From NCBI GenBank assembly GCA_964609245.1, contig CAZSSB010000002.1:1-64000 (forward strand): a stretch of DNA of 64,000 bases. The letters run 5' to 3'. This document shows, one piece after another, positions 25,315 through 33,746 of the stretch. Positions within the stretch are counted from its first letter, which is position 1, and every line of letters starts with the position of its first letter. A program made the translations under genes and the position numbers. The stretch comes from JAFGCY01 sp964609245. GTDB lineage: Bacteria; 4484-113; JAFGCY01. The notes beneath the pieces were generated by a model that did no database searches, was not told the origin of the DNA, and was given only the letters and a program-made list of their open reading frames with translations.

Positions 25315-27933
25315 CTACTCGAAACTGATCACCAGCAGGTGCCTACCGCCCAAACCAACTGAAGCACTTACCACAATGTCATCCTTGTCGTAAGCACCCC
25401 CGAGCGGCGCGCACGCCATGTGCGCAGGGCTGAACACGATCTCATCTTCCGCGCCCAGCAAGTAGATGGGGCCGAATGTGCTCAAGCGGTCCTTCTCATA
25501 GCCGCCGACCGGATTCTGGGTGGCTATATAGCCTGGCGAGGGCGAGTACGTCTCACTCCAGAGGAAGCGTGTCTCGCTGCCGATCCGCCAACCCACTGCA
25601 TCGTGAGTGATGTAGGCCAAGTCACGATCATCTTCGCTCCTCAGGCTACAGAACTGAACCCCCCTAATTTCGGTGTCAACGAGATCACCGCTTGGCGACA
25701 GAACATTCCGGTAGATGTCCATGCAGAAATCATCTTCCAGGAACGCGACATGTCCACCGCCGGTGCCGGCGCGGCACAGCTGATACGAGAAGTACGGCAG
25801 GTCCCGGAAGCCGATCACAGTGGTTGCACCCAGATCGCCGCCGCCGATTGGAAACTGCATTCCCGTGGTAACAAATGAGTGTGCCGTCATTTCGCGGAGA
25901 TCCCAGTCCACTCCGCTGCGCAGATCGCCCAGACTCCTGCCGTAGTCCGCCAGCAGGCCACCGATGGGTGCGGCGGATGACGAGGGTAGATCGAAGACAT
26001 CCCCAAGTTCACATACTTCTGGATTGATGTGCTGTATGAGAGCCAAGTCGCCTTGAACACCGTTCTTCGCGGTCAGCACAAACAGGTGGTCAGGATAAGA
26101 ATCCAAAGGGCCGCCCGTGTAAATGAAGTTCGTGGCAGTGCCTGACGTTACGCCCTCTCCGAGGGGAAACGGTGCGGCGGTGAAGCCTTCATCATATGCG
26201 ATGAGTAGTCCTTGGTAGTGCAGGCTGTCGACGCCGGGGCACAGCAGCACCTCGTCCCTCGTGAAACCGCAGATGCAACCCGCAATCAGGATCGCTGCCT
26301 CGAACCCAACGTCGAACTGATCGATCAACTCGAAGCCCTCAGAACCCAAACTGAGGAAGACGACCCGCGATTCCGCGCTGGCGGGGATGGTGCCCAAGAC
26401 GACCAAGTTGGCTTCGAATCCGAACTCCCCGGATTGAAGATCGGTGATCGACGCGAGCGACGGGATGTCATAGGAGTAGGATGAGGTGGCCTCAATCGCC
26501 GGCGGAATGCTCTGGCGATCGTACTCAAAGGCCTCGAGGTGATTCAGCGAAGAAGCCCCTTCAGCGGATGCAACGATTACGTAGGACTGACTCCCAAGGA
26601 CTAGGGGAGCCACCAGACCTGTGCCGACCGACGCGGGCAGAGTAGCCCGGCTGATCGACACAGTATCAGAAACACCGTGGTACGGTGATGCCCTGCGAAG
26701 CGACTCCATATTGCTGAATGAGTACTCGCTGGTATGTGGATCCTTGTACTTGTAGTGGGAGACGAGGGCGAAACCGTGCTTGGCCTGCAGATTCCCTGTA
26801 ATCGAGTCAACCAAGCCCTGCGTCACCTCCACGCGCCTGCAGTACTGGTTGCGCGCAAACGGGGTCGCCGTTGGACTGTCCTTCGCCTCTGCATCAGCGT
26901 TCTGAATCAAGATCTCGTCAACTGCAGCCACGCCGTCTTTGCTGAACTCAAGATCAGTGAAATACTCTGTCTCGCCATCGGTCATGATGTACCTGCCGGT
27001 AAGCCGTTGCAGCGTCAGACCGAAGTTGATCCCGATTGGAGTCAGGTCCATGTAGTCCACTATGCCATTGTGATTGGCATCAGCACGGAATGATGCGCCC
27101 TGGAAGACGCTCGCTGGATTGGCGGGATCAGTGGCCACTGTGAACGTCAGCTCCGTCGATGGCAGGAACGCGCAGTCGTAATCCGCCTCAGCCCCGTATC
27201 GCTGGCCGATCTCGGTCAGGTCTCCAACTTCCACCTCCGTGTTGATGTTCGTGTCGCCAGTCAACGCGTAGGACCATGTGAGCAACACCTGGTCAAGCCC
27301 GGCCGTCCCAGTATCGGGATCGTACTCCTGCAAATACACGGTCTCCAAATCTGGAATCCTGCTCCGGGCGCACTCCAGCGGGTCCAGCGAAGCGACCTCT
27401 CTGTTTGGCCCCTTGGCCAGAAGGAGCGCGCCCAAGGTGGCTGGCAAGGGCCGAGCGTAGCTGCCCTTAGGACAAGCACCGATTTGGCAGCGGCCGCAGT
27501 AGTCATCCAGCACGAGCGTGAGCACTTGCCGATCACCGGCTATCGACTCCGCCCACTCGAATGCCGACACATGCCAGTGCCGAGCATCGAAGCCTACTTC
27601 ACACAGGAATGGTGCCGATGTGGAGAGCGTGCCCTTGTCGTCGGGCAGGGCAACGATGAGCGCCACACAGGAACCGTCAGCCGCCATCAGGCCGTCAAGC
27701 CGCGCAACATGCGGTGAAGGATCAACCGGCATCAGTGTGAATTGCTCACAGTCGTCAGCCGCCAGAGGAAGCATGCTGGCTGTGTCGACCGCCGGTTCGT
27801 CGCCACTTCCAACGACCACATCGGCTCCATTGCCCGCAGAGCCACCTCCACAGCCTGCAATCGCCAGCATGCCCAACCCGGCGACTGCAAGCAGTAGCAG
27901 GACTCTCAAACAAGGCCACGTTAAGGACCGCAT
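25315..27933 (-). CDS. Large lipoprotein with paired dockerin-like calcium motifs
   Basis: The start at 27933 has GAGGAG upstream and gives a lipoprotein signal ending LGMLAIAGC. The 872-residue protein contains two dockerin-type I-like segments near residues 223-245 (GDTNINTEVEVGDLTEIG) and 283-303 (DANHNGIVDYMDLTPIG), each with an EF-hand-like Asp/Asn loop. The rest is beta-rich and of unknown fold. It is the last gene of a three-lipoprotein operon, 4 bases after the FG-GAP gene. Base composition is visibly AT-richer than the rest of the window. A cohesin partner is not seen here. It is probably a surface-anchored protein; function unknown. Confidence 0.7.
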   Translation of the reverse strand: MRSLTWPCLRVLLLLAVAGLGMLAIAGCGGGSAGNGADVVVGSGDEPAVDTASMLPLAADDCEQFTLMPVDPSPHVARLDGLMAADGSCVALIVALPDDKGTLSTSAPFLCEVGFDARHWHVSAFEWAESIAGDRQVLTLVLDDYCGRCQIGACPKGSYARPLPATLGALLLAKGPNREVASLDPLECARSRIPDLETVYLQEYDPDTGTAGLDQVLLTWSYALTGDTNINTEVEVGDLTEIGQRYGAEADYDCAFLPSTELTFTVATDPANPASVFQGASFRADANHNGIVDYMDLTPIGINFGLTLQRLTGRYIMTDGETEYFTDLEFSKDGVAAVDEILIQNADAEAKDSPTATPFARNQYCRRVEVTQGLVDSITGNLQAKHGFALVSHYKYKDPHTSEYSFSNMESLRRASPYHGVSDTVSISRATLPASVGTGLVAPLVLGSQSYVIVASAEGASSLNHLEAFEYDRQSIPPAIEATSSYSYDIPSLASITDLQSGEFGFEANLVVLGTIPASAESRVVFLSLGSEGFELIDQFDVGFEAAILIAGCICGFTRDEVLLCPGVDSLHYQGLLIAYDEGFTAAPFPLGEGVTSGTATNFIYTGGPLDSYPDHLFVLTAKNGVQGDLALIQHINPEVCELGDVFDLPSSSAAPIGGLLADYGRSLGDLRSGVDWDLREMTAHSFVTTGMQFPIGGGDLGATTVIGFRDLPYFSYQLCRAGTGGGHVAFLEDDFCMDIYRNVLSPSGDLVDTEIRGVQFCSLRSEDDRDLAYITHDAVGWRIGSETRFLWSETYSPSPGYIATQNPVGGYEKDRLSTFGPIYLLGAEDEIVFSPAHMACAPLGGAYDKDDIVVSASVGLGGRHLLVISFE

Positions 27934-27937
27934 CGGC

Positions 27938-29404
27938 TCACTCCTCAAGGAACACGTACTGCGTACCGCCCTCGCCCAGGCCCGTGTCGGCGTCGTTGCG
28001 GAACACGGTGATGGCATTCAGCGTCGGCAGCAGCACCGCCACGTCCACGTACTCATCGCCGTCGAAGTCCTCCGCCACCAGCCGGAACGGCGGTGCCGCC
28101 ACGGTGAAGCCGAGCGGCGCGCTGAACTGGAAATCGCCCAGACCGGGGAAGTAGAAGAAGCTGAAACCGCCACCGCCCGAACCGTCGCAGCACCCCAGCA
28201 CGTCCAGCTCGCCGTCACGGTCAACGTCCACCAGCTTGACATCCTGAATCAGGTTGGGGAAGGTCAGTCCCGTCCGCGCGGTGAGGGTGGCGGTGCGCGG
28301 TGCTGTGTCGTCAGTGGTCCAGTCATAGAGAGGATCATACTCAATAATGGTGCTCTCTAGCAGCCAGATCATGGTCAAAGGTACGGCCAGCGTCTGCGAC
28401 GGGCTGGTGGTATACCAGGGCTGCTCGGGCATCCCGCCGAAGTAGCTGCACAGCGCGGCGACATCCGTCAGACCGTCGTGGTCGATGTCACCGGATGCGA
28501 GCCGCAAGGGCGTCGCATTGTGGGGATCGTCCATGGGTCCGGGCGTCGGCAGGTCGCAGATGGAGTATTCGTAGCATGCCGCCTGATATCCATAGAACAC
28601 GCCGGGCTGGGGCTCCTCAGGCTCACCGGTCTCTGGATTATTGACCAAATCACCCAGCGGCAACTCAATGTGAGTAAACACCTGCAGCGAATGGTCGAGC
28701 TCATCCGCCAACACCGCATCCATCAGCCCGTTACCTTCGAAGTCCGTCAGCTTCATCTCTCTGTATTGGGAACTGCTTGGCTGATCACGCCAACCCGGAA
28801 TCCCCCCTGGCGAGCCGTCATCAGGGTCCACGCCGCCACCGTCGGGGATCTGGTAGACCGCCAGCATGTCCCGCCATCTGTCGCTGGCCAGCAGCACGTC
28901 CAGGGTGTCGTCGCTGCTGTTTACCCGGTCGACGCAGAGCTGCGTGCCTTCTGTCGGGTAGCGGCCAAGCAGGTTGAAGACTCCCTGCTCATCCTGCAGC
29001 CGGATCTCCAGATACCCCGCGTTGTCCAGCGTGAACAGGTCGGCCCGGTCGTCGTCATTGTAGTCGGCAACCGCGGCGTCAAGCAGGCTCCGCTCGGTGT
29101 CTTCCTTCGGATGGCCGGCATCGAACTCGATCAGGCCGGGGACGCTCATGTTGTATACCACCTTGACGCCCCCGCCCAGCAAAGGAATAATCAGGTCCAG
29201 CCTGCCGTTGCCGTCCACGTCCACCGCCGTCAGATCCATCCCCGGCGAGTCCGTGGCGAATTCCACGCCGGGCATGAACCCGGCGGGCAGCCGCCCGTCG
29301 CCGTTGCCGTCTCCGGGGTCCACCGGCGTCGTGGAACCGCAACCGCTACCGGCAAGCACGATTAAGCCGAGGAATGCCACTGCAAGCCGTCTCGAAATCC
29401 GCAT
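27938..29404 (-). CDS. FG-GAP/VCBS-repeat lipoprotein
   Basis: The 488-residue protein has a lipoprotein signal (LGLIVLAGSGC). FG-GAP/VCBS-type repeats follow, with recurring Asp-rich calcium loops such as VDVDGNGRLDLI, ADYNDDDRADLF, GDIDHDGLTDVA, VDVDRDGELDVL and EDFDGDEYVDVA. These form integrin-like beta-propellers in exported adhesins and binding proteins. It sits between the metalloprotease gene (11 bases upstream) and the dockerin-like lipoprotein gene (4 bases downstream), so the three products are likely made together on the cell surface. Confidence 0.85.
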   Translation of the reverse strand: MRISRRLAVAFLGLIVLAGSGCGSTTPVDPGDGNGDGRLPAGFMPGVEFATDSPGMDLTAVDVDGNGRLDLIIPLLGGGVKVVYNMSVPGLIEFDAGHPKEDTERSLLDAAVADYNDDDRADLFTLDNAGYLEIRLQDEQGVFNLLGRYPTEGTQLCVDRVNSSDDTLDVLLASDRWRDMLAVYQIPDGGGVDPDDGSPGGIPGWRDQPSSSQYREMKLTDFEGNGLMDAVLADELDHSLQVFTHIELPLGDLVNNPETGEPEEPQPGVFYGYQAACYEYSICDLPTPGPMDDPHNATPLRLASGDIDHDGLTDVAALCSYFGGMPEQPWYTTSPSQTLAVPLTMIWLLESTIIEYDPLYDWTTDDTAPRTATLTARTGLTFPNLIQDVKLVDVDRDGELDVLGCCDGSGGGGFSFFYFPGLGDFQFSAPLGFTVAAPPFRLVAEDFDGDEYVDVAVLLPTLNAITVFRNDADTGLGEGGTQYVFLEE

Positions 29405-29414
29405 GTCAGGCTCC

Positions 29415-32306
29415 CTATTGGTTGAGGACTAGTTCCTTTACAGAGACGCCCTCGAACTGCACTGAATCATCGGCGACGAACCTCAACCTCAGCTGGGCGT
29501 ACTTCGTGCCGGAATCATCCGCGTTCAGCACATCAAGCCCCGGTCCAGACAGGAACAGATCCGTCAACTCAAGGTTGTAGGTCTGGTAGGTTGTTTCCTC
29601 ACCCCCTGGTTCGAGCCCGACATAGGGGGCCGGAAACCACTTATACTCATTGGCGCCATCGGTGAATCGTCTCAACTCGACATACAGCCTGTCGCCGTCA
29701 ACCTGGTAATCGCTGTCGTCCCACGGCCGGCCGATCAAGTCCCAGTTGGCGTTGCCGCCAGTGTCATTGTCCGCCGGGATGGCCTTCTCTATCTGGTGGC
29801 GCATCGTGACCGCCACTGTCTTAGTACCCGAGCCAACGAACTTGAACTTGACGCTGCCCTCCAATGAGACATCCAGGCCAGGCTCGTATCCGAGTGGCTC
29901 ATCATCGCCTCCTGTTCTGCCGCAGTAGGCGACATCGAAGGTCGGATCTTGCGTCGAATCCTCGATGTAGTTCCAGACGCCTCCTTCTGGGCCAGTTCCC
30001 ACTGGAATGAAGAGCGCCTGTATCCTCGCTTCCGCGAAGCTCAGTGTGACAGGCTCCTCACCTGGAATGGTGATGGGGTCTTCAAGCGGAATGCTGAATG
30101 GGAGAGCTGCGGTTCGCTGCTCCGCGGTACGGGTGGTAGTGCGCGGATTCAGATTCTCGATTGTCGCGCGGAAGTAGTGCTCCCCGGGCAATCCTCCGTT
30201 CAGCAGTACTTGAACAGAGACGATCGCCTTGAACTGCTCGTACAGGTTGGTGCGTACGATTGGATCGAAGCTTGGATCCACGTCCCCGTCCCAGCTTAGG
30301 AGCTTGTCGTAGGTGACTCTGAAAGATGGGCTGTACGGCGGATCGTCTTCACCACCCGGCCAGCTGTGTGAGAACTCGCTATCCCAGAACAACACGGACA
30401 GCTCGTATGCATCGCCACCGTGCTCCTGGCTGAATAGCGGGCGATGTCGTGCTTCCACCAAATGCACCTGTGGTGAGTGTTCCGGATACACCTGAACACG
30501 TGCGACGTTATCTGCCGTGAGCAGGGGATTGTTCACGCAAACGATGGAGGGCAAGAGATCGCCCAGCGCTGAAGTCACTACCTGCATCGCGCCCAAGGGG
30601 CCCCTGAGCCCCGTGTAAGGTGACATGTAACTGGCTTGGTTGCCGCCCTTCACCACGCTTCCGCCTGCCTGAGGAGTGCCTGTCATGGAGTCAAAGCAGA
30701 TCTGCCGATATACGTTGTTGTAGTGCTGGCACTCCATCACGTATTGCCAGCCTTCCCCGGCTCGGGTCGTGTCGACCCAGTAGCCGTATAGCCCACAACC
30801 AGAAGGCGAGTAGTCGAACTTGGCCGTGACATCGCTTCCTCTGTTCTCGAATACCAGATACTGGTCTGTCGGTGCCGTCGGACCTGAGCCCTTGAACAGC
30901 GGCCAATCGCTGTGTATTGCAGATGGACTCACGGCGTGCACTACTAGCATCTCACCATCGGTAATGGGCTTCAGCTCACACATGCTCGAAGGATCCGTGT
31001 AGTCAACTTCCACGATGCTGTCAATCCAGCCGAGCAAGTACTTCTCATGCCCAGCATAGTGCGGCAGACATCGATTAATGCTCCCGTAGTCGCGTTCGTT
31101 GAGAACCAGGTAATCACCGTAATCCGCGTCGGACACTGAGGGGTCGGACACCTCGGGGCTGTACGGATTGTGCTCAAGTGGATTGGCGGCGGGGTCGCCG
31201 GTCCACTTCGCCATGGGGCTCACGAGCTGATCGTAGGCGTCATATAAGTCCGGCAAGCCCATAGCATGGCCAATCTCGTGAGCAACCCACCACATGGAGA
31301 ATGACAGCCCCGTCACTGGTCCACTGCCCGCAGTAGTTGGCATCACATAGACCATGATGAATGACCGAACAGGCTTTCCGTCTATACTACTAGTCAGGCC
31401 GGGATCAACAGGGGGCTCGGGATTCGATTGAAAGTAGCCGTTGTATGAATTGGACGGCTGCATGCGAGCAAGAAGGAACAGCACACAGTCGAAGTAAAGA
31501 TCCTGATCACTCTCGGGATCGGGAATGCCAAAGGAAATCCCATCGCGCCCCTGGCTGCTATCCCACTGATCGAGATTGTCAAGGTCCTCCAATTGGCTCC
31601 TGTGAACTGATGAGCCTAGTATCTTGTTGATCGCGTGCCAGCCTATCTGCTGCTCAGGATGGGCACTGCTGCCCTCCATATCCTCATCATGTACGTACCA
31701 ACCTTTGTGGTCCGAACAGGAGGGAATAGTACTGAAGTCAAAGACCCGGCCCTCCAGATGCATCTTCTTATTGGAGCATTCAGAGAAGTAGTGAGTCAAT
31801 GAGCCCAACGGGCTGAAGGCAAATGCGGCTTTCTTCAGTTCCTCCGATGCCAAGCCGGACAAATCATCGCTGAAGAAGGCCTCCTGGAGCACAGCGACCG
31901 ATGGCATCTTGTCCACAACGCGTTGCCCCACAAGCCTGTTGTCCTCGCCAGCATAGAGGATGATTGGCACGACGGCCAGTTTCACCGGATTGCCGACGGA
32001 GGGCAAGGCGTAGTTCCGGTAGGTCAAGCCGTACTTCGTTGAGGCGAAGCCAAAATCAGGATCGTTGCCCACCGCGGTCTGTCTGACTGGGACACCCTTG
32101 ATGACGGGCGCATCGGGGCCGCTCTGACGTGTACTGCATTGTACAGCGCCAGCTGATTCCTGCTGTGAGGCCGCCGGGTGAAGCGACGCCTGCAGACCCT
32201 CGGCGCCGCAGCCTGAGGACAGGACAGCTACAGATGCCAGTAGCAGCAACGGCGCAGCGATCCGAAACGCGAAGGGATGAGGGGAATCCTGATGCTCTCC
32301 TGCCAT
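29415..32306 (-). CDS. Zinc metalloprotease lipoprotein, M6/immune-inhibitor-A-like
   Basis: The 963-residue protein starts with a lipoprotein signal (VAVLSSGC). The catalytic motif is HEIGHAMGLPDLYD at 343-356, the HExxHxxGxxD pattern of zinc metallopeptidases and closest to family M6. The region after about 650 is beta-rich and may be binding modules. The gene is first in the three-lipoprotein operon, behind an extended -10 promoter. A GGAGG lies 12 bases before the ATG, rather far. The local base composition is AT-richer than the window norm (32 of 60 bases G+C in the line at 31321). It probably degrades extracellular protein; targets are unknown. Confidence 0.82.
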   Translation of the reverse strand: MAGEHQDSPHPFAFRIAAPLLLLASVAVLSSGCGAEGLQASLHPAASQQESAGAVQCSTRQSGPDAPVIKGVPVRQTAVGNDPDFGFASTKYGLTYRNYALPSVGNPVKLAVVPIILYAGEDNRLVGQRVVDKMPSVAVLQEAFFSDDLSGLASEELKKAAFAFSPLGSLTHYFSECSNKKMHLEGRVFDFSTIPSCSDHKGWYVHDEDMEGSSAHPEQQIGWHAINKILGSSVHRSQLEDLDNLDQWDSSQGRDGISFGIPDPESDQDLYFDCVLFLLARMQPSNSYNGYFQSNPEPPVDPGLTSSIDGKPVRSFIMVYVMPTTAGSGPVTGLSFSMWWVAHEIGHAMGLPDLYDAYDQLVSPMAKWTGDPAANPLEHNPYSPEVSDPSVSDADYGDYLVLNERDYGSINRCLPHYAGHEKYLLGWIDSIVEVDYTDPSSMCELKPITDGEMLVVHAVSPSAIHSDWPLFKGSGPTAPTDQYLVFENRGSDVTAKFDYSPSGCGLYGYWVDTTRAGEGWQYVMECQHYNNVYRQICFDSMTGTPQAGGSVVKGGNQASYMSPYTGLRGPLGAMQVVTSALGDLLPSIVCVNNPLLTADNVARVQVYPEHSPQVHLVEARHRPLFSQEHGGDAYELSVLFWDSEFSHSWPGGEDDPPYSPSFRVTYDKLLSWDGDVDPSFDPIVRTNLYEQFKAIVSVQVLLNGGLPGEHYFRATIENLNPRTTTRTAEQRTAALPFSIPLEDPITIPGEEPVTLSFAEARIQALFIPVGTGPEGGVWNYIEDSTQDPTFDVAYCGRTGGDDEPLGYEPGLDVSLEGSVKFKFVGSGTKTVAVTMRHQIEKAIPADNDTGGNANWDLIGRPWDDSDYQVDGDRLYVELRRFTDGANEYKWFPAPYVGLEPGGEETTYQTYNLELTDLFLSGPGLDVLNADDSGTKYAQLRLRFVADDSVQFEGVSVKELVLNQ

Positions 32307-32429
32307 GGCGTAGACACACCTCCCGAGGCCTTGCCTGCAAGCATGCCAGGCGCCACGACAGCGTCGACCAAGGAATCGGCGCGGTCTTCTCCTAACTCGG
32401 CTTCAATGCTGAGCACGCCCAGCTTCAGG

Positions 32430-32438
32430 ATTATAACA
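32430..32438 (-). promoter_or_regulatory. Extended -10 promoter of the three-lipoprotein operon
   Basis: Minus-strand TGTTATAAT is a perfect extended -10 in a locally AT-rich stretch. It gives a leader of about 115 bases before the metalloprotease ATG. Nothing else was recognised in the 32307-32522 gap. Confidence 0.6.
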
Positions 32439-32522
32439 TAAGTAGACAATATGTCGTCATCACCGACACTGATCCATACAGAATGTCGTTCATCACAACA
32501 CTACGCGTCCATCGCTACGGCC

Positions 32523-33746
32523 TTACCCCGGGTCGTACACCTTGCCGCTTCTGGCGTGCAGTTCGGTGAGGCGATCGAGCAGGTCGGCGAGGCCCTCGCC
32601 GGTGGTGGCGCTGATCATCAGCGCGCCGGGGTGGGCGGCGCGAAGCTCGGCGCGGCGGTCGGCGTCGGCACGGTCGCACTTGTTGAAGACCAGCAGCTCG
32701 TCGGTGTCGCCGAGGCCGATCTGGCGCACGATCTGGCGCACGCTCTCGATCTGCATGCCCACGCGCCCGTGGCTGGCGTCGGCGAGGTGGATCAGCAGGC
32801 TGGCGCCCTCCATCTCCTCCAGGGTGGCGCGGAAGCTCTGCACCAGCTCCGCCGGCAGGTCGTCGAGAAAGCCCACCGTGTCCGTCAGCAGAATCTTGCC
32901 CTTGTCGGGCAGTCTAAGGCTGCGCGCCGTCGGATCGAGCGTGGCGAAGTACTGGTCGGCCACCAGCACCCCGCTGCCCGTCAGCCGGTTGAGCAGCGTG
33001 GACTTGCCGACGTTGGTGTAGCCCACAAGGCTGGCGATGAAGATGCCGCTTCTGCTGCGGCGCCGGCGCCTGAGCGCGCGCTGGCCGCGGAGCTTCGAAA
33101 GCTTCTGCTCGATGTCGTAGATCCGGCGGCGGTGGCGGCGCTTGATGCGCTCCGTCAGCTGCTCGCCGGGCCCCAGCGTGCCGATGCCGCCCGCCAGCGG
33201 ATCGAGCTGCTCGTAGCTGGAGACGATCCGCGGCAGCTCGTAGCGCAGCCGCGCCAGCTCCACCTGCAGCTGCCCCTCGGCGGTGCGCGCGTTCTGCTGG
33301 AAGATGGCGAAGATCAGATCGTGCCTGCTCAGCACGGGCATCCTGAGCTTCTCCGCCCAGTTGCGCTGATGGACCGGGCTTAAGTCCGCGTCGATCGCCA
33401 CCAGGTCGACCGCGCCCAGATGCGCGTGCTCCGCCACCCGCTCGGCCTGGCCCGTGCCGATGAACAGCCGCGGCTGGATGCGCTTTACGCGGAACTCCAG
33501 CGTCTCGGACACCTTCAGCCCGGCGGCGACGGCCAGCTCGATGAAATCGTAGGTCGCCAGCTGGGGGTCGTAGTCCTGGGCGTAGCGCCGCGCCAGCTCC
33601 CTGAGCAGCTGCGCATTGCCGCTCTCGGGCTCCGGCCCGTCCGTCTCCGCGCCGCGCTGCTGCTGAGCGTGCAGCGGCGCCGCCAGGTGCACGCTGACCA
33701 GCAGGGCCGGGTGGCCGGCGATGCGGGGTCTGAGCTGCGTGTTAAT
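32523..33746 (-). CDS. hflX: Ribosome-associated GTPase HflX
   Basis: HflX is a ribosome-splitting GTPase active under stress. It has the HflX N-terminal domain (QPRLFIGTGQAERVAEHA, then QVELARLRYELPRI), the G1 motif GYTNVGKST and the switch region DTVGFLDDLP. The first conventional start is GTG at 33692. The frame continues upstream, though, and encodes AGHPALLVSVHLAAP, which matches the normal HflX N-terminus (compare GEQAVLVHIYF in E. coli). The only start that includes it with a good ribosome binding site (GGGAGG, 6 bases) is ATT at 33746, overlapping the previous stop. Gene identity is certain; the start is inferred. Confidence 0.9.
   Translation of the reverse strand: MNTQLRPRIAGHPALLVSVHLAAPLHAQQQRGAETDGPEPESGNAQLLRELARRYAQDYDPQLATYDFIELAVAAGLKVSETLEFRVKRIQPRLFIGTGQAERVAEHAHLGAVDLVAIDADLSPVHQRNWAEKLRMPVLSRHDLIFAIFQQNARTAEGQLQVELARLRYELPRIVSSYEQLDPLAGGIGTLGPGEQLTERIKRRHRRRIYDIEQKLSKLRGQRALRRRRRSRSGIFIASLVGYTNVGKSTLLNRLTGSGVLVADQYFATLDPTARSLRLPDKGKILLTDTVGFLDDLPAELVQSFRATLEEMEGASLLIHLADASHGRVGMQIESVRQIVRQIGLGDTDELLVFNKCDRADADRRAELRAAHPGALMISATTGEGLADLLDRLTELHARSGKVYDPG

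Noticed and set aside
32228..32449. Small 73-codon frame in the leader of the lipoprotein operon
   Set aside because: Its start lies upstream of the predicted transcription start and it runs into the metalloprotease gene in another frame, so a real leader peptide is unlikely.
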